Positions 27,826 to 39,300 of a DNA stretch of 64,000 bases are shown piece after piece; the first letter of the stretch is position 1; each line of letters opens with the position of its first letter. Both the position numbers and the translations under genes were made by a program. The DNA is from Acanthornis magna. Lineage: Eukaryota > Chordata > Aves > Passeriformes > Acanthizidae. Under the pieces are notes generated by a model. That model saw nothing but the letters and a program-made list of their open reading frames with translations, did not search any database and was not told the origin of the DNA. The stretch spans positions 10,000,001 to 10,064,000 of the forward strand of contig JAWUZG010000032.1 of NCBI GenBank assembly GCA_036785705.1. Reading direction: 5' to 3'.

Positions 27826-28244
27826 GGGGCGCGGCGCGGTGGGCGGGCCCGCCTCCCCCGCGCGGCGCGCGGCGCGGGGCGGCCGGCGGGGGCAGCGCGC
27901 GGGGCCGCCCGGGGCTCGCGGGGCTCGGTTCGGGCCGCGCGTCCGTGCGGGGCCTGCCGGGACCCCCGCGGGCACGGGGCCTGCCGGGCCCGGCCTGCCT
28001 CGCCTGCCTGCACACAGACCTCTTCGGCAGGCGGGAGGGACAGAAGGGAAAAAAGACTTGCGAAGAAGTAGAGTGACGTCCCCGCTGGGCGTCCGGAGAG
28101 AGGAATTGGTAGAGACCAGAAACCTTCCTTCACTCGACCTTACGTCAGTTTTGGATTGTAGGGAACACCAAGTCCCTACACCAAGGAGTGAGCAGAGGAA
28201 ATAGTAATGATAACTCACAGGTGAAAACCGCCACCTTGGGGTCT

Positions 28245-28540
28245 CACTGTCTTTCCCATGACTATCACGGAATTTTCAGGATTTGAAGTCACCCAGTCTG
28301 ACCGTCCCCCTGGCACTGCCACTGTAACCCTAAACCACATCACCCAGCGGCACACACACACATCTCTTGAGCACCTCCAGGGATGGTAACTCCTCCACCT
28401 CCCTGGGCAGCTGTTCCAATGCCTGATCATCCCAACAGTGAAAAGTCTATTTCTAATATCTAATCTGAATCTCCTCTATGTCACCTTAAGGTCACTTGCT
28501 CTAGCCTTCTCACTATGTTACGCTCATTTTGTGACCCACA
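28245..28540 (-). mobile_element. CR1 LINE 3' fragment, older
   Basis: The plus strand shows the CR1 3' words in order: a decayed CACCCAGTCTGACC segment, then CACCTCCAGGGATGGTAACT, CCACCTCCCTGGGCAGCTGT and TTCCAATGCCTGATCATCCC, then the AATATCTAATCTGAATCTCC block. The element points left. Its tail repeat is eroded and several positions differ from the common consensus, so it is an older copy. It abuts the right edge of the CpG island. A short CA run (28350-28361) sits inside it. Confidence 0.85.
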
Positions 28541-30300
28541 AATATGCACCACTTGGTCCAACCCTGTCAGTCACAGTTACGCACCTTAGAACTGAATATG
28601 TTTATTGTTTATTCTCAAAATACATGTTGTTGTTTGGTGTTTGAACTTCTGTCGTTGACAGTCCTCAAGTACAGGCAAACCCTGATCTTTCTCCTGGCTG
28701 CTCCTCCCAGTTGCACCATCAGGAAATGTCAGTGGTACACTCCATAATTTAGTGCATGGATGGACCTGTTACACTTTAGATAGGTGTGATGCTTGATACT
28801 TCTGGAGCTTCTTCCTGTGAGGGAGCATTCCTTCTGTGGCATCTCCTTTTAGCCAACCTCTTACCGATCTCACCAACCCCTGTAACAGCTTTCCGTGAAA
28901 TCAGGTACCAAACGCTGACTGAGGTCTAATCGTGCTGGATCTCCTGCCTTCTTCTTCAGGAACCCTCTGCTCACAGTGGACACTGGGTTTGCTTCACAAA
29001 ATATACCTTTGGCAGAGTCCTGTTGCATATTATCCCACTTTCCACTTATTTGCACCTGTTCACTTGTGTTCTCCTCACACATTTGCTCTCAATCGTTAGT
29101 GTCTAATGGCAGCAGACAAGTATTCTGATTTTGAATGCTGGCAGTAAAAGCATTCAAAAGGTGGGTACCCCATGTCAGCTTCCTCCTGTCGGATTCCTCC
29201 AACATCTGACTCTTGCTCTTTGATGACAATTGCCATGGTGGGAGTCCCCTGCCATAGGTGTAACAGTAATAGAGACTAATTCCTGATTGTATGCCATACA
29301 CTGTGTCTTGTGGCCATGGAAGACTCATCAATATTATGATTAACAAAAATAGATTTGGCTAACTTGGATTTTTCTCCTGTACGTGGCATGAAGGTCCTTC
29401 TTTCTCAGCCTTTAGTCTTGAGAGCTGAATATTAGTGTGTAAGCACCCCTCCTGTGCATCTCAAAACAGAGCCTGGCCTTAGATTTTTTTGCTGCGTTTC
29501 TGTCTCTTAGTCAAGATCTGACCTACTGAGCTGATTTGGTACTTTTCTGGTGTCTGCAGGTTCTAGCACAGAGGTTCAGGCTTTATTGTTTACAAGGCTT
29601 GCTTTTCCATCACAGCCAGGTGTGAGTCCAGGGACAGAGCTTGGCCATGCCATTGTGGTACAAATGTCTCATCAAGGATAAACCTGCCCCTAACAACCCA
29701 GGACTCAAGCTGGACAAGATGTAAGGGATGCTGAAGGACCAATGACATCTAGTATTTATAATGGAATTGTTACTTAAGGATTAAACCAAATCTCAGCAGC
29801 GGAGCAGGGCAAAAATTTTGTAATCACTCATATCCATACTGCAGGAATCCCTCCTGCAAAAGCCCAGCTTCACAATACATGGGTGAAGTAAGACACTGAT
29901 CATGGCAGATAGTGTTTTGCATTGCTTTTATGATCTGCCACTGATTGGCCCAGGGTAGTTGGTCATGTTCCTCATAAACTGTTTCAAATGTGGGCAAAAC
30001 CTTTCCTAAGCTGCTTTTACAGGGGAAGAGGGCTGTGTTAGTGTCATATCTCACTTCTGCCATGGTAAGGGCAGGCATGGCAACTGCTGTTTGGCTGACA
30101 TCTGGTAACTCCATCAGAGGTGAGCCCTCACCAGGCTTTAACACCCAGATGGATCAATCAGAAGGCTGGGTTAGCCCAATCTTGCTAGCATTTGAAGACC
30201 TGAACATTACTGGTTTACACTTAGAGTAGATTAGTAAACATGTAAAATTCAGTCATATATTTAAGATATGCAGGCCTGTATTTATTACTTCTCTTCAGCC
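28541..30300. other. Decayed, unclassified sequence; possible old retroelement
   Basis: Several minus-strand frames (30144-29824, 29346-29089, 29082-28870) lie one after another, with protein-like composition but interrupted by stops and frame changes. This could be a degraded retroelement body. I cannot match any of it to gag, pol or env motifs, so the class is open and the call is weak. Confidence 0.25.
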
Positions 30301-33300
30301 ACGGTTTATTATTCTAATATCTGTGAGTGAAAGCTATTAGACGGCCAAATGAAATGTTGAATTAGAAAAAAATTGTGCCTACTTTGTTAGGGACATGTCT
30401 CTTACAAACATGGTAAATCAATGGTGCTCTTGTAGTGATTAATGGAGAAGCCATTCAGAGTTCTCGGGTTGGAGGGGGTTGGGGTTTTTTAATTACCAAG
30501 ACAATTTCCTCATCAAATCCATTGCTCAAAGAAAAAACAACTATGCTTTACTCACTTTCACTGCCATAGTGAGATGAAAAAGTGATGATATATTCTCCCC
30601 AGAGGTCATCATAGATACAAATAAGGTTTTGGATCTAATACATACACAAAGACTGGTGGACAAAGCCCAGGGTTTATTGTACTGAGAAACTGGACAGAAG
30701 GGAAGGAGGAGACTAAACAAGGCATTTGGAAAGAAGAGGTATCTACCCTACATGGCATCTGATTTGCAGTGAAGCTGCTGGATGAGAGGCTGGAAGGAAG
30801 AAAAAGCACAATCATTGAATTTTATTTTTTGACGAAGGACAAACACACTGCAACATTAAGGGCAAAACCAGTAATATCTTCTTGCCTCTTCTGATCCAAA
30901 CTCAAGAAATGTGTCTCAAATCCCTTTTGAGCCAATACTTACAGTCTCACATATTATGTCCACCAGAAAACCAAGGCAGGGGTAGAGTTGGGAGCAGCAG
31001 TGACAAAGTTCTGCTTCCTTGAGGAAGAACATACCTTCTTCAATAATGATTCTGTACTGCTAGCATTCTTCCAGTCTCTTTTCTATCAGAAAGATTGGTT
31101 CTTCATTTTTCCCTCAGTCAACATTTCCCACCCTTCCTTTGCAGCTCTGACCACTTGTCTCTGCTTCTCCTTTCCCAGTAACAAACAAGGAACTTCTGGC
31201 TGATGTTCTGTTGCTGTGTGGCATGGCTTATATAATCTGAGTTATTGGGTGAAATTAATATCACACCGTTTTTCTTACTCTAAAAATGTTTGTACTAAAA
31301 AAGTGACAACGTTAGGCACCCCTCCAAGCAACACATTTCAGCAGTACAAAATGATTTTCTGCATAGTCCAACTTTCAGAACAGCTCTTGGTTTTATAATG
31401 TCTAGCACAAGAGGATCTGATGTGGGTTGGCTGATAGATACAACCATAATGAACCTGCTTAATGAATAATACCAAGATTGGGCTGTTCTGCCACTTCATT
31501 TCTGACTGAAACAATAATTCAGAAAAATACAATGTTCCAAAATTCATTTTCTTCTTCATTGTAATGATAGTTTCTCATCTGCAGGAGATGTAATGTGAAT
31601 ATATAACATTTGGACAAGAGAGGTTGCATCTTTGCCCTCCACTATTGTCTTCAGTGCTGGAACACAGCAATGGGTTTCTTTGAAAGCACAGCAGACAGCT
31701 TTTTAAAGTGGCCTCTCTGGTAAAGAGGACAGCAGCAGATGTCCAATTCAGTACTTCTGTCATGCACACAGTGAGTTACAACTGGGGAGAGGTATGTAGT
31801 CTTTAACCTTCAAAAAACATGATCAGAGTAACTGGAATATTGTCTTGCATCTGAACTTCAAAGTAAAATTAACACAGCTTAGAAAATACTTAGAAAATAC
31901 TATTTTACAATTTAAATAAAATTGATTTTTATACTTCAGATCCCAACTATAAGGAAACATTATTCTGGACTGATAGGGTTCAATTTAGTGCCTCACAGAG
32001 ATGCCAATTATATATATCCCTCCTATTACCAGTTACCCTCCTCACTCTCCATAATTATTAATACCACAGTTTACCTCCATATAGCATAGTAGAAGAAATA
32101 TATGCTAACAAAAAATACCTGAGTTCCCTAAGAAAATTACTAGATATGATGTAATGACCATGACAGCATATGTTTGCCATTTCTGGTGAGCTTCATGGGA
32201 TAATGCAATAGTTAATTCCAGAGAAATGCTGTGGTTGGAAAAAAAATAAAAAAAACCCCAAACAAACAACAACAACAACAAAAATTTTAAAAAACAAAAA
32301 AACACCCCTTAAGAAAAATACATAGCCAATTTTCAAAAGATGCAGAAGCTCTGCTTTCAAGCCTTGTCACCAGACCATTTGAAACTTAAATTTGAAACAA
32401 CACTCTAGAGAATAATGAGCAAACCAGTATACAGATACATACCATATAGCCTCAATGCATGTGTTCGCTTCACAGTAGGTGGTGTTACAGCTCTTCTTTT
32501 TACCCTAACCTAGTAGCTTTGGAAGAGGTTAGGGATTTTTCCAGTAGTTGTTTTGAATTGCATTCTGCTATTGTCTGATAGCATCACTAGCTGAAACCTT
32601 AGCCATGAAGTCAAAGTGAAGCCAGGCATGAGAAAAATCTTTAGAACTGAAGGCCAACAATAAGGGCAACGTGACTTTGAATCGTTGTTTAAAGAATGAA
32701 GGGCTCAGTTTTGCCCTTCTGGTATCAAAGGAATTTTCTCCTTAAGCTGTCTTGCTAAAGATTACAGGACTATTTAGTTAGTACTACTTGATATTAGTAA
32801 AAAGCAAAAAAATCTAGTAGTAAGAGCCAAAGAATTACAATTAGAAATATTTCTGATAAATATCTTTGAAGACAAAGAAAGCAGTTCTCCTGGTACAAGA
32901 TGTTACATAATTATTTAAATTTAAAGCAATTTATATTTGTAGTACTGTAAGAGAACAGTAAATGTCTGTAGCTCTTTGCGTCTTCTACCAGGAATAGACC
33001 AGAAAATATTAAATGTACAATTTCCTAATAGATTAAAATTTGGAGTAGAGGTGTATACAGAAACAAGAGAGGGGAGAACACGAAATGCTGTATTGCAAGA
33101 ACTATGATTTACTAATTTTTGGACAGTTGTGTGGTGGTAAATGTGTGTAACATGAACAGACGCACTGTGCATGAGCTTGTAAGGATCAGGGCCCTCTGTA
33201 CATTGGGGAGATGCCATCAAACAGCATGAACTAACAATTTTGGTTTGCAAGACAAGCTGCTACTATCATGTGAGTTTTGTAAGGCTCCTCTTCTCTAGCT

Positions 33301-34624
33301 GAACGTGTGGGACAAGAAAGCAAAGTAATTAGTCCATATCCTTTGCTTTTTTCTGTGATAATTTTTCTCATTGGCTAGAAGTCTTTCTTTCTCAAAAGAT
33401 TTAAGCTTCAGGTTTTCTGTGCTGTTCACTAAAACATTTGTACAGTAACTACAGTATAAGGAACAAACAAGTAATACCACAATATTTTATCACATTATTA
33501 CTTTGGTAATATTAAATCATTGAACATGTCATTCATGATAGTATTATTTTCTATAGTAAATTAACAAGAAAAGTAACAGCAGCATTTTTCTTAAATGCAT
33601 AGCTGGTGGAGTGTAGTTAGATTGTATCATGAACAGACAAAGAATTAAAGAGCAAAACTAATTCTTACATTGCACAACACAAGTGTTTGATTTTGTGGCT
33701 TTCTTTTAATGTAGCTTTTAAGTTTCTTTTAAAATTGGAGGAGGAAACACCCAAAGCATCATGACCTTGGCACATTGGGGCTGAAATGTTTAGGCTCCCC
33801 ATAGAAACCACACCTGCTTGAAGCAGCATTTGTTTGGTTTAGCAGTAGCTTATCCTTTGTGGGTGGACCAGCACAAGAATAGGTCTGCTCGGTGGGTTTC
33901 AGTGGTAGTGGTGGCCACAGAGGATTCAGGGAGCTTGGCTATCATTCCAGAACCTGCCACACTGTATTTTCATGTGACAGCTCTTCCATCTGCTCCTCTC
34001 AAGGGTGATCCATTGATCAACAGTCCTTCCCTAATCACCTGCCCCTGCCAACTGCCCCAAATCTGCCTCATTCCTTCCATTTATTTTAATTGTATAAAGT
34101 TCCTGGAGGTCTGCTGATGCAAACCAGTGCTGGAGAGGCAGGTGCTTTTCCCAAACACTGCCTGTGAAACAGATTGGAACAAAGGAAGAATGAACCAGAA
34201 ATAGGACCAAATCTGCCTGATCAAGTAACGAGCACCAAAAGCAAGTGAAACCACAGATAGGAGATCCATATCCTCCCCTTACACCTGTAGAACAGGTAAT
34301 GAACCTGTTTTTCAGGTCCTGAGAGTTGCAATAGTATAGATGCTGAATTTCAGTCTGTCCTTCAGCTGTCTGCAACAGCAAATAGATTTTGTGGGTGATT
34401 TCATGTTTCCACGCTAATCATCAGGAAAGTTCTATAGCACACTGTTGCTTTCCTGCAGAGATGCTTTTAAATTTAGTCCCGATACCTGATGGCTCTCCAA
34501 CAGTAAAGGGCCTAGAGATCCATTGTGAAGAGGCAAGGTTGCGTGTCTGTGCTGAGAGAAGGATGCAACTGGTGTTAGGTGAAAGACGCCTTTCACATGA
34601 GCTGCGTGTCCTTCCAGGCCTGGA

Positions 34625-34775
34625 CATCCCACCCTCATCTTCACATCCTCCCCTAGCCTCCACTTCCCACCATGCTTCTGCATCCTGCCCTCATCTCTGC
34701 ATCCCACCTTTGTCTCTGCATTCCACTTTTGTCTCTACATCCCACCCTTGTCTCTATATCCTGCCCTCTTTCTCA
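34625..34775. repeat. 19-bp minisatellite, about 8 copies
   Basis: Units of 19 bp (one of 18) follow the form CATCCCACCCTTGTCTCTA with variants (CATCCTGCCCTCATCTCTG, CATTCCACTTTTGTCTCTA). The right-hand copies are the most alike and the left-hand ones the most diverged. It lies in intergenic DNA. Confidence 0.85.
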
Positions 34776-36327
34776 GCCACTCAAATTTAATTTTGCTGGG
34801 CATTTCACCTGAAACAGCTCCAGAATGATCTGCTGGGTTCTCATTATTGCCATAATCGTTTCATAGCACATTTCAAAAGTGCACTAAACTGACAGCACTG
34901 TTGTGCTGGAATGGCTGGAAAATTTCTGTACTAAGGCATATAGCACTACCTTACCTTGCACTCCCGTCTCCTAGATGGCAGAGTTTTGTTAAAGCACACA
35001 ACGCAAAAACTGAAGTCTAGTAACATCATAGTAATATATTTGAATAAAATCTGCATTTTTTCCATCAGCTGAATGATTTAATATGTGTGTTTATTCAGTA
35101 ATGTTGGGGATGAGCTGCTGTAGCAGTAACTTAAAGATGGCAAGCTCTGACTACCTGGCAGTGCTTTTTATAGCAGGTCATTGCTGTCTTCAGTGTTTGA
35201 GACAAATATTGGATTCACTGGGAGATCTTTCAGCAGAAGGATAATATCTTGAAAAGCAGCTCTGTCAAAGTGACTTTGCTGCTGAACATTTTCTCGTAGT
35301 CACAGAATCTGAAATCTGATTAATTAATTAAGTCCTATCCGCATATGCTCCAAAGAAACCAGCATGGCTGAACTATGCCCTTCTTAAGTGAGATTAAAGG
35401 ACATGACAAAAGTTTGTACAGTATGCCTCAGCCCACATTTCCTGTAAAGGATATAACTTGTTATTTTTCAAAATATGCTGAATATATTTTCTTTATATCT
35501 TGGTTTATTATGACCCGTGGGAGCAATTGTAAAACTGAAGCAAGCAAAAAACTAAGTGAAAAAAATAACTGGACTACACAGGAGAAGTTGGCATGTCCTG
35601 ACTGTATTATTCTCCTACAAAGGAACAGAAAGGTATTTGGCCAGATTTTCTCCAAAAGGGACAAAAACTTTGAAAGAATCTTTGCTTAAACATTCATTGA
35701 GTAATTTTTCAAATAAATTTATTGAGCTAAATGACACATTGAGAGAAATAGAGCATGTCTTAATATGAACAAAGGAATAAAGAAAACCCTATTAATTAGC
35801 AACATGTAGCTGAGAGTATCATCCTATGACACTTCTATGAGATTGCTGTAAATAGTGCCTAGACCCACAGCATGAGACAGACATCTTGCAGTCTGCTCTG
35901 TGTTGGGTAATTACAATGCACTGAGCCTGTATGTTCAAATTTGTCCTTGATAGGAAAACAATTCCCAGCAGGTTACACTGTAATCGGACATAGGCAGCTT
36001 GGTGCCAGTCTCCCCCAAGCCCCAGACACACCTCTCCTGTCTTTCACATTTTTTTGCTGCTGTTGTGTTTTTGCACCAGTCTGTGCTTCTTCCTGGAATC
36101 TGGCGTGGTTAATGTGCAGTGCTGCTTCCTCACTGGCAGACTTCTAGCCTTTGAAACTCATTTGAATTCTTCATGTGCTGGCAGCAACATGGATAGTGGT
36201 AGGCTGGTGCTGTCTGAGGGAGATGAAGTGTTGGCCAAAGCTGCTTTTTCCTCTGGCTGATCTGCACCTCTCTAAAGCCCCAGCCTGGCCAGAGAGACAT
36301 CCTGCAGCGTGGAGCAGGCTGGAGGCT

Positions 36328-36390
36328 GGAGGGTGCTCCCCTCCCAGCAGTCTGCTCTGCTCTGACTCTGCTGGGAGGGGAGCGCCCTTC
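36328..36390 (+). other. Strong 23-bp stem hairpin
   Basis: Arm 36328-36350 pairs with arm 36368-36390 around a 17-nt loop (TCTGCTCTGCTCTGACT). Sixteen consecutive central pairs are perfect Watson-Crick pairs, mostly G:C. The two remaining irregular positions are G-U wobbles if the plus strand is transcribed, but A-C mismatches if the minus strand is. No gene or repeat family explains it. Confidence 0.7.
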
Positions 36391-39300
36391 CTGAGTGCCA
36401 TGTTCTCCCAGGGCTGCCAGGAACCCTGTCCCCACCACAACCTCGCCGTGCCCACCTCCATCCCAGAATCTCCCAGTTTCTCAGAGACAGTGACAGCCAT
36501 TAACCCCTGGCCAAGGTGACAGCAGATTGGAAAGCACTGCACACAGAACAGCAACATGGAGACAGCTGAGTAAGTCTTGAATTACTAATTCCGGCAGAGA
36601 CATGTAACAAAATCAGCATTGTTTGGCAGTGCAGTAGTTTACTGGGAATTACTGTGGCCCCAGGGTACTGCCTAGCTCGACTTTGGCCCAGCCTATATAG
36701 TTACTATCGGAGGGGGACTCATGGGCCGCACTTTACTACCTTTCTCTGCTAGAGAGGATTTTATGTGCTTCTCTTACACCTTTTTCTGATCCTTTTCTGC
36801 CGCGCCAGAAAAAGAAAGCAGGGGCCATTTTCTGAGTACTCCTTTCTTATGTCAAGGCACTGTCTGGGAGCAGTCAGCTGTCTTTGGTTTCACCACCACT
36901 GCTATTCCAAGTTCTGTACCTACTTCACACAGCCTGAGTAATGTGGTACTTTGGGCTTGTGGCATAACTTGCTAAGCCTTCTGATGGCAGAAAGCCCAGC
37001 TCCGAGTTGCACCACACTGTGGTGGTGCCGTCGTAGCCATGACCCAGCTGCTGCTCGCTTGCTCCCCCATGGGAAGCACGGTCCTGGTTTTCCTGCTCCT
37101 TGCTCCGTGTGTGGAACAGGTGTCTTATATCCAGAAAGGCTCATTGCAGTTGTTCACCACAGTTGTGTTTGTTTTGCTTCAGCTGCCCCTGTTTCTGATC
37201 ATGTCTGACTTTGGCTATGAGGGTGTTAGCAAGAATTGGTTTGAATGTCACCCCCTGGGGCACTGAATCAGTGGCAGAGGCTGCTGCCGTGTACCAAGCC
37301 TGCCCCCTCAGAACAGCCTATTTTCATCCTTCTTCAAGCATCCTCATGAATGTCCACCTACAGAAACCACAGGAATATTGCAGAGCATTTGAATAGCTCC
37401 TGGCATTAAACATGAATATGCTTGGTATGACATTTTGCCAAGAGTGGATTGGGATTTCATACAACAACTCGCCGCAGGTACTTACACACTCTGTTGGACA
37501 TGAATGCTTGGCTAGACAATACGTTTTGCCTTGGAGGAACCGGCACAAAGCACCAATGCGCAAGCACCTGTGGGAGCAGATGGCTTTCCTATTTTCCTCC
37601 AGACATTATGGCTCCAAATCCACGGCACATCTCTTTCTGAATCACAGAAAGCTGCAGAGGAACTGTCTCCTGTCAAATTTCTTCTCCTGCCTGGTGGGAC
37701 CAGCTCCAAACTCAGCTATTCACATTGCATTGTTCATTTCTGAAAACTTACACTCTGGAGTTTAAAACTAAAGGCTGAAAGTGGTGGGGAAAACCCAAGC
37801 AACCCACAGCATGTGTGACTAAAAGCAAGATGATAATCAGTGGTCCTTGAGGCCTAAATCCTTATCTGTGAATCACCAGGGACTTAATTCAGACCCCATC
37901 AGTGGGCCGCAAGGTAAGAGGCTGTGTATGGGTGGTCCAGCAACCGAATCTGGGGAGAACTGTAATACCAGAACTTTCCTTGACTTTCTGAAATCCAAGG
38001 CAGTCTGTCACACACTAAAATACAGAAAGCATGCTGAATGACTATTTCCAGCTCCAACAGGAATTTTCTCTGACCTTTTGACAGCTACCTGCTGTATCAC
38101 CTCCCCAGCTGGAAAAAAGGAGAGAAAATTCCCTAATTCAGTAGACAGCTCAGGTTTAAATTTAGTAGCTACTTTTAGAAAATACTTCAGGATTCTTGGA
38201 CAGGCAACTTTGTGCAAGTACTTCTGGCTATCACTACTGTCTCCTTAGGGATGAGAAAAGGCTGTACTAAATAGGATAAGAATAGCAACAGAGGACTGAT
38301 GCTGCTCTTGTATGCAGGATGGGTAAGTGAATGTCATCTTCCTGTTATTTGCCTTCATAAATCATCTCTCTTTCTCTTTTCTTCCTCTTAAGGAGTGTTG
38401 ATTTTCACCTTAAATAAAATGGGCAAAATGTCATCAGGGAAGTCCAGCTATTAAAAAAAGCTGGGAAGGGTTTTCATGCCCTTATTTCCTGACAACAGAA
38501 AGGACTTTGGATTTTATGCATAACAAAAGTGTTGGTCCACAGTGGCAAGAAAATTACTTATATTCTATATATTTGTTTATGTGGCATTAGGTAATTCTGC
38601 TTTCAAGAAGCACTTTCCTGTACATATAAACACCAAATCCCTGGTGAAGAACATCTAAAGAGAAATATAATTTAACCTTAATAGATAGGTAAGATAAATT
38701 TGCCATTTGGCGGATTCTTGCCAAGCCGTGCAGGAACACTGCGGGTGTTTGGAATTCACTCCTATTGTCCCCAGGCTGAATTGCTTTGAAAAAGGTCACA
38801 TGAGGAGGAAAGGAAGTTTTGACTTTCACATGCCTGTTATTGCTAAGGAAACCACTTCCTTGGTATTCACATATTCAGCATGTCTCCAGTTTTGGTGCTC
38901 TGACAAATGACATCGTGCTGCTGCATCGAGTAACAAAGGATGGAGAAGGCTATTAGATAACTTGACGTGTTTGAAACACCAGTACAGCTTTTGTAGGACT
39001 GTCAAAGTTCAAGTAGGCTCTGTGAAAGTAAGCAGGGTCCTTTGTTAGCTGCAGATGGGATACCTGGAGTTTAGAAATGTGAAAAAAAGGTTCTGGCCTA
39101 CACCTCAGCAAGCTCAGGTGTCGTTTGGAAGTTTCCTGGGTTGTAGCAATGGCACTATTCTTACGCTGTGCATACCTGGAGACAAGTTCTCTAATTCAAA
39201 TATAGCCGAGGCATTCTCTGTGTAGAATTTATTTCAGCTTTCAAGTACATACTTGCCTTTTCTTTGGCATTTGGGTATCAGGAACTGAGTATCCTTGGTA

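Larger units (their letters stand above)
27036..28090. promoter_or_regulatory. CpG island promoter
   Basis: About 1 kb is densely GC- and CpG-rich, against AT-rich DNA on both sides, with many GGGCGG-like Sp1 boxes. Three CCAAT boxes (27751, 27781, 27821) are centrally placed. CRE-like TGACGTC (28074) and TTACGTCA (28140) lie at the right edge. In birds such an island almost always marks a gene start. A strong minus-strand donor inside it (after 27323) favours a gene running left. Transcription to the right is also possible, but ASRGL1 then lies in opposing orientation downstream. Confidence 0.85.

Noticed and set aside
27027..28218. Very long open frames on both strands across the CpG island (up to 368 codons)
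   Set aside because: GC-rich DNA lacks AT-rich stop codons, so all frames stay open. The peptides are Ala, Arg, Gly and Pro-rich, overlap one another in several frames and show no domain. At most a short 5' exon is plausible.
34389..34790. 133-codon plus-strand frame
   Set aside because: Its second half is the translated 19-bp minisatellite, and the first half shows no family resemblance.
37039..37266. Leader-like hydrophobic frame considered as a secretoglobin (a neighbour of ASRGL1 in mammals)
   Set aside because: It lacks the secretoglobin length, cysteine positions and helix pattern, and no downstream exons were found.
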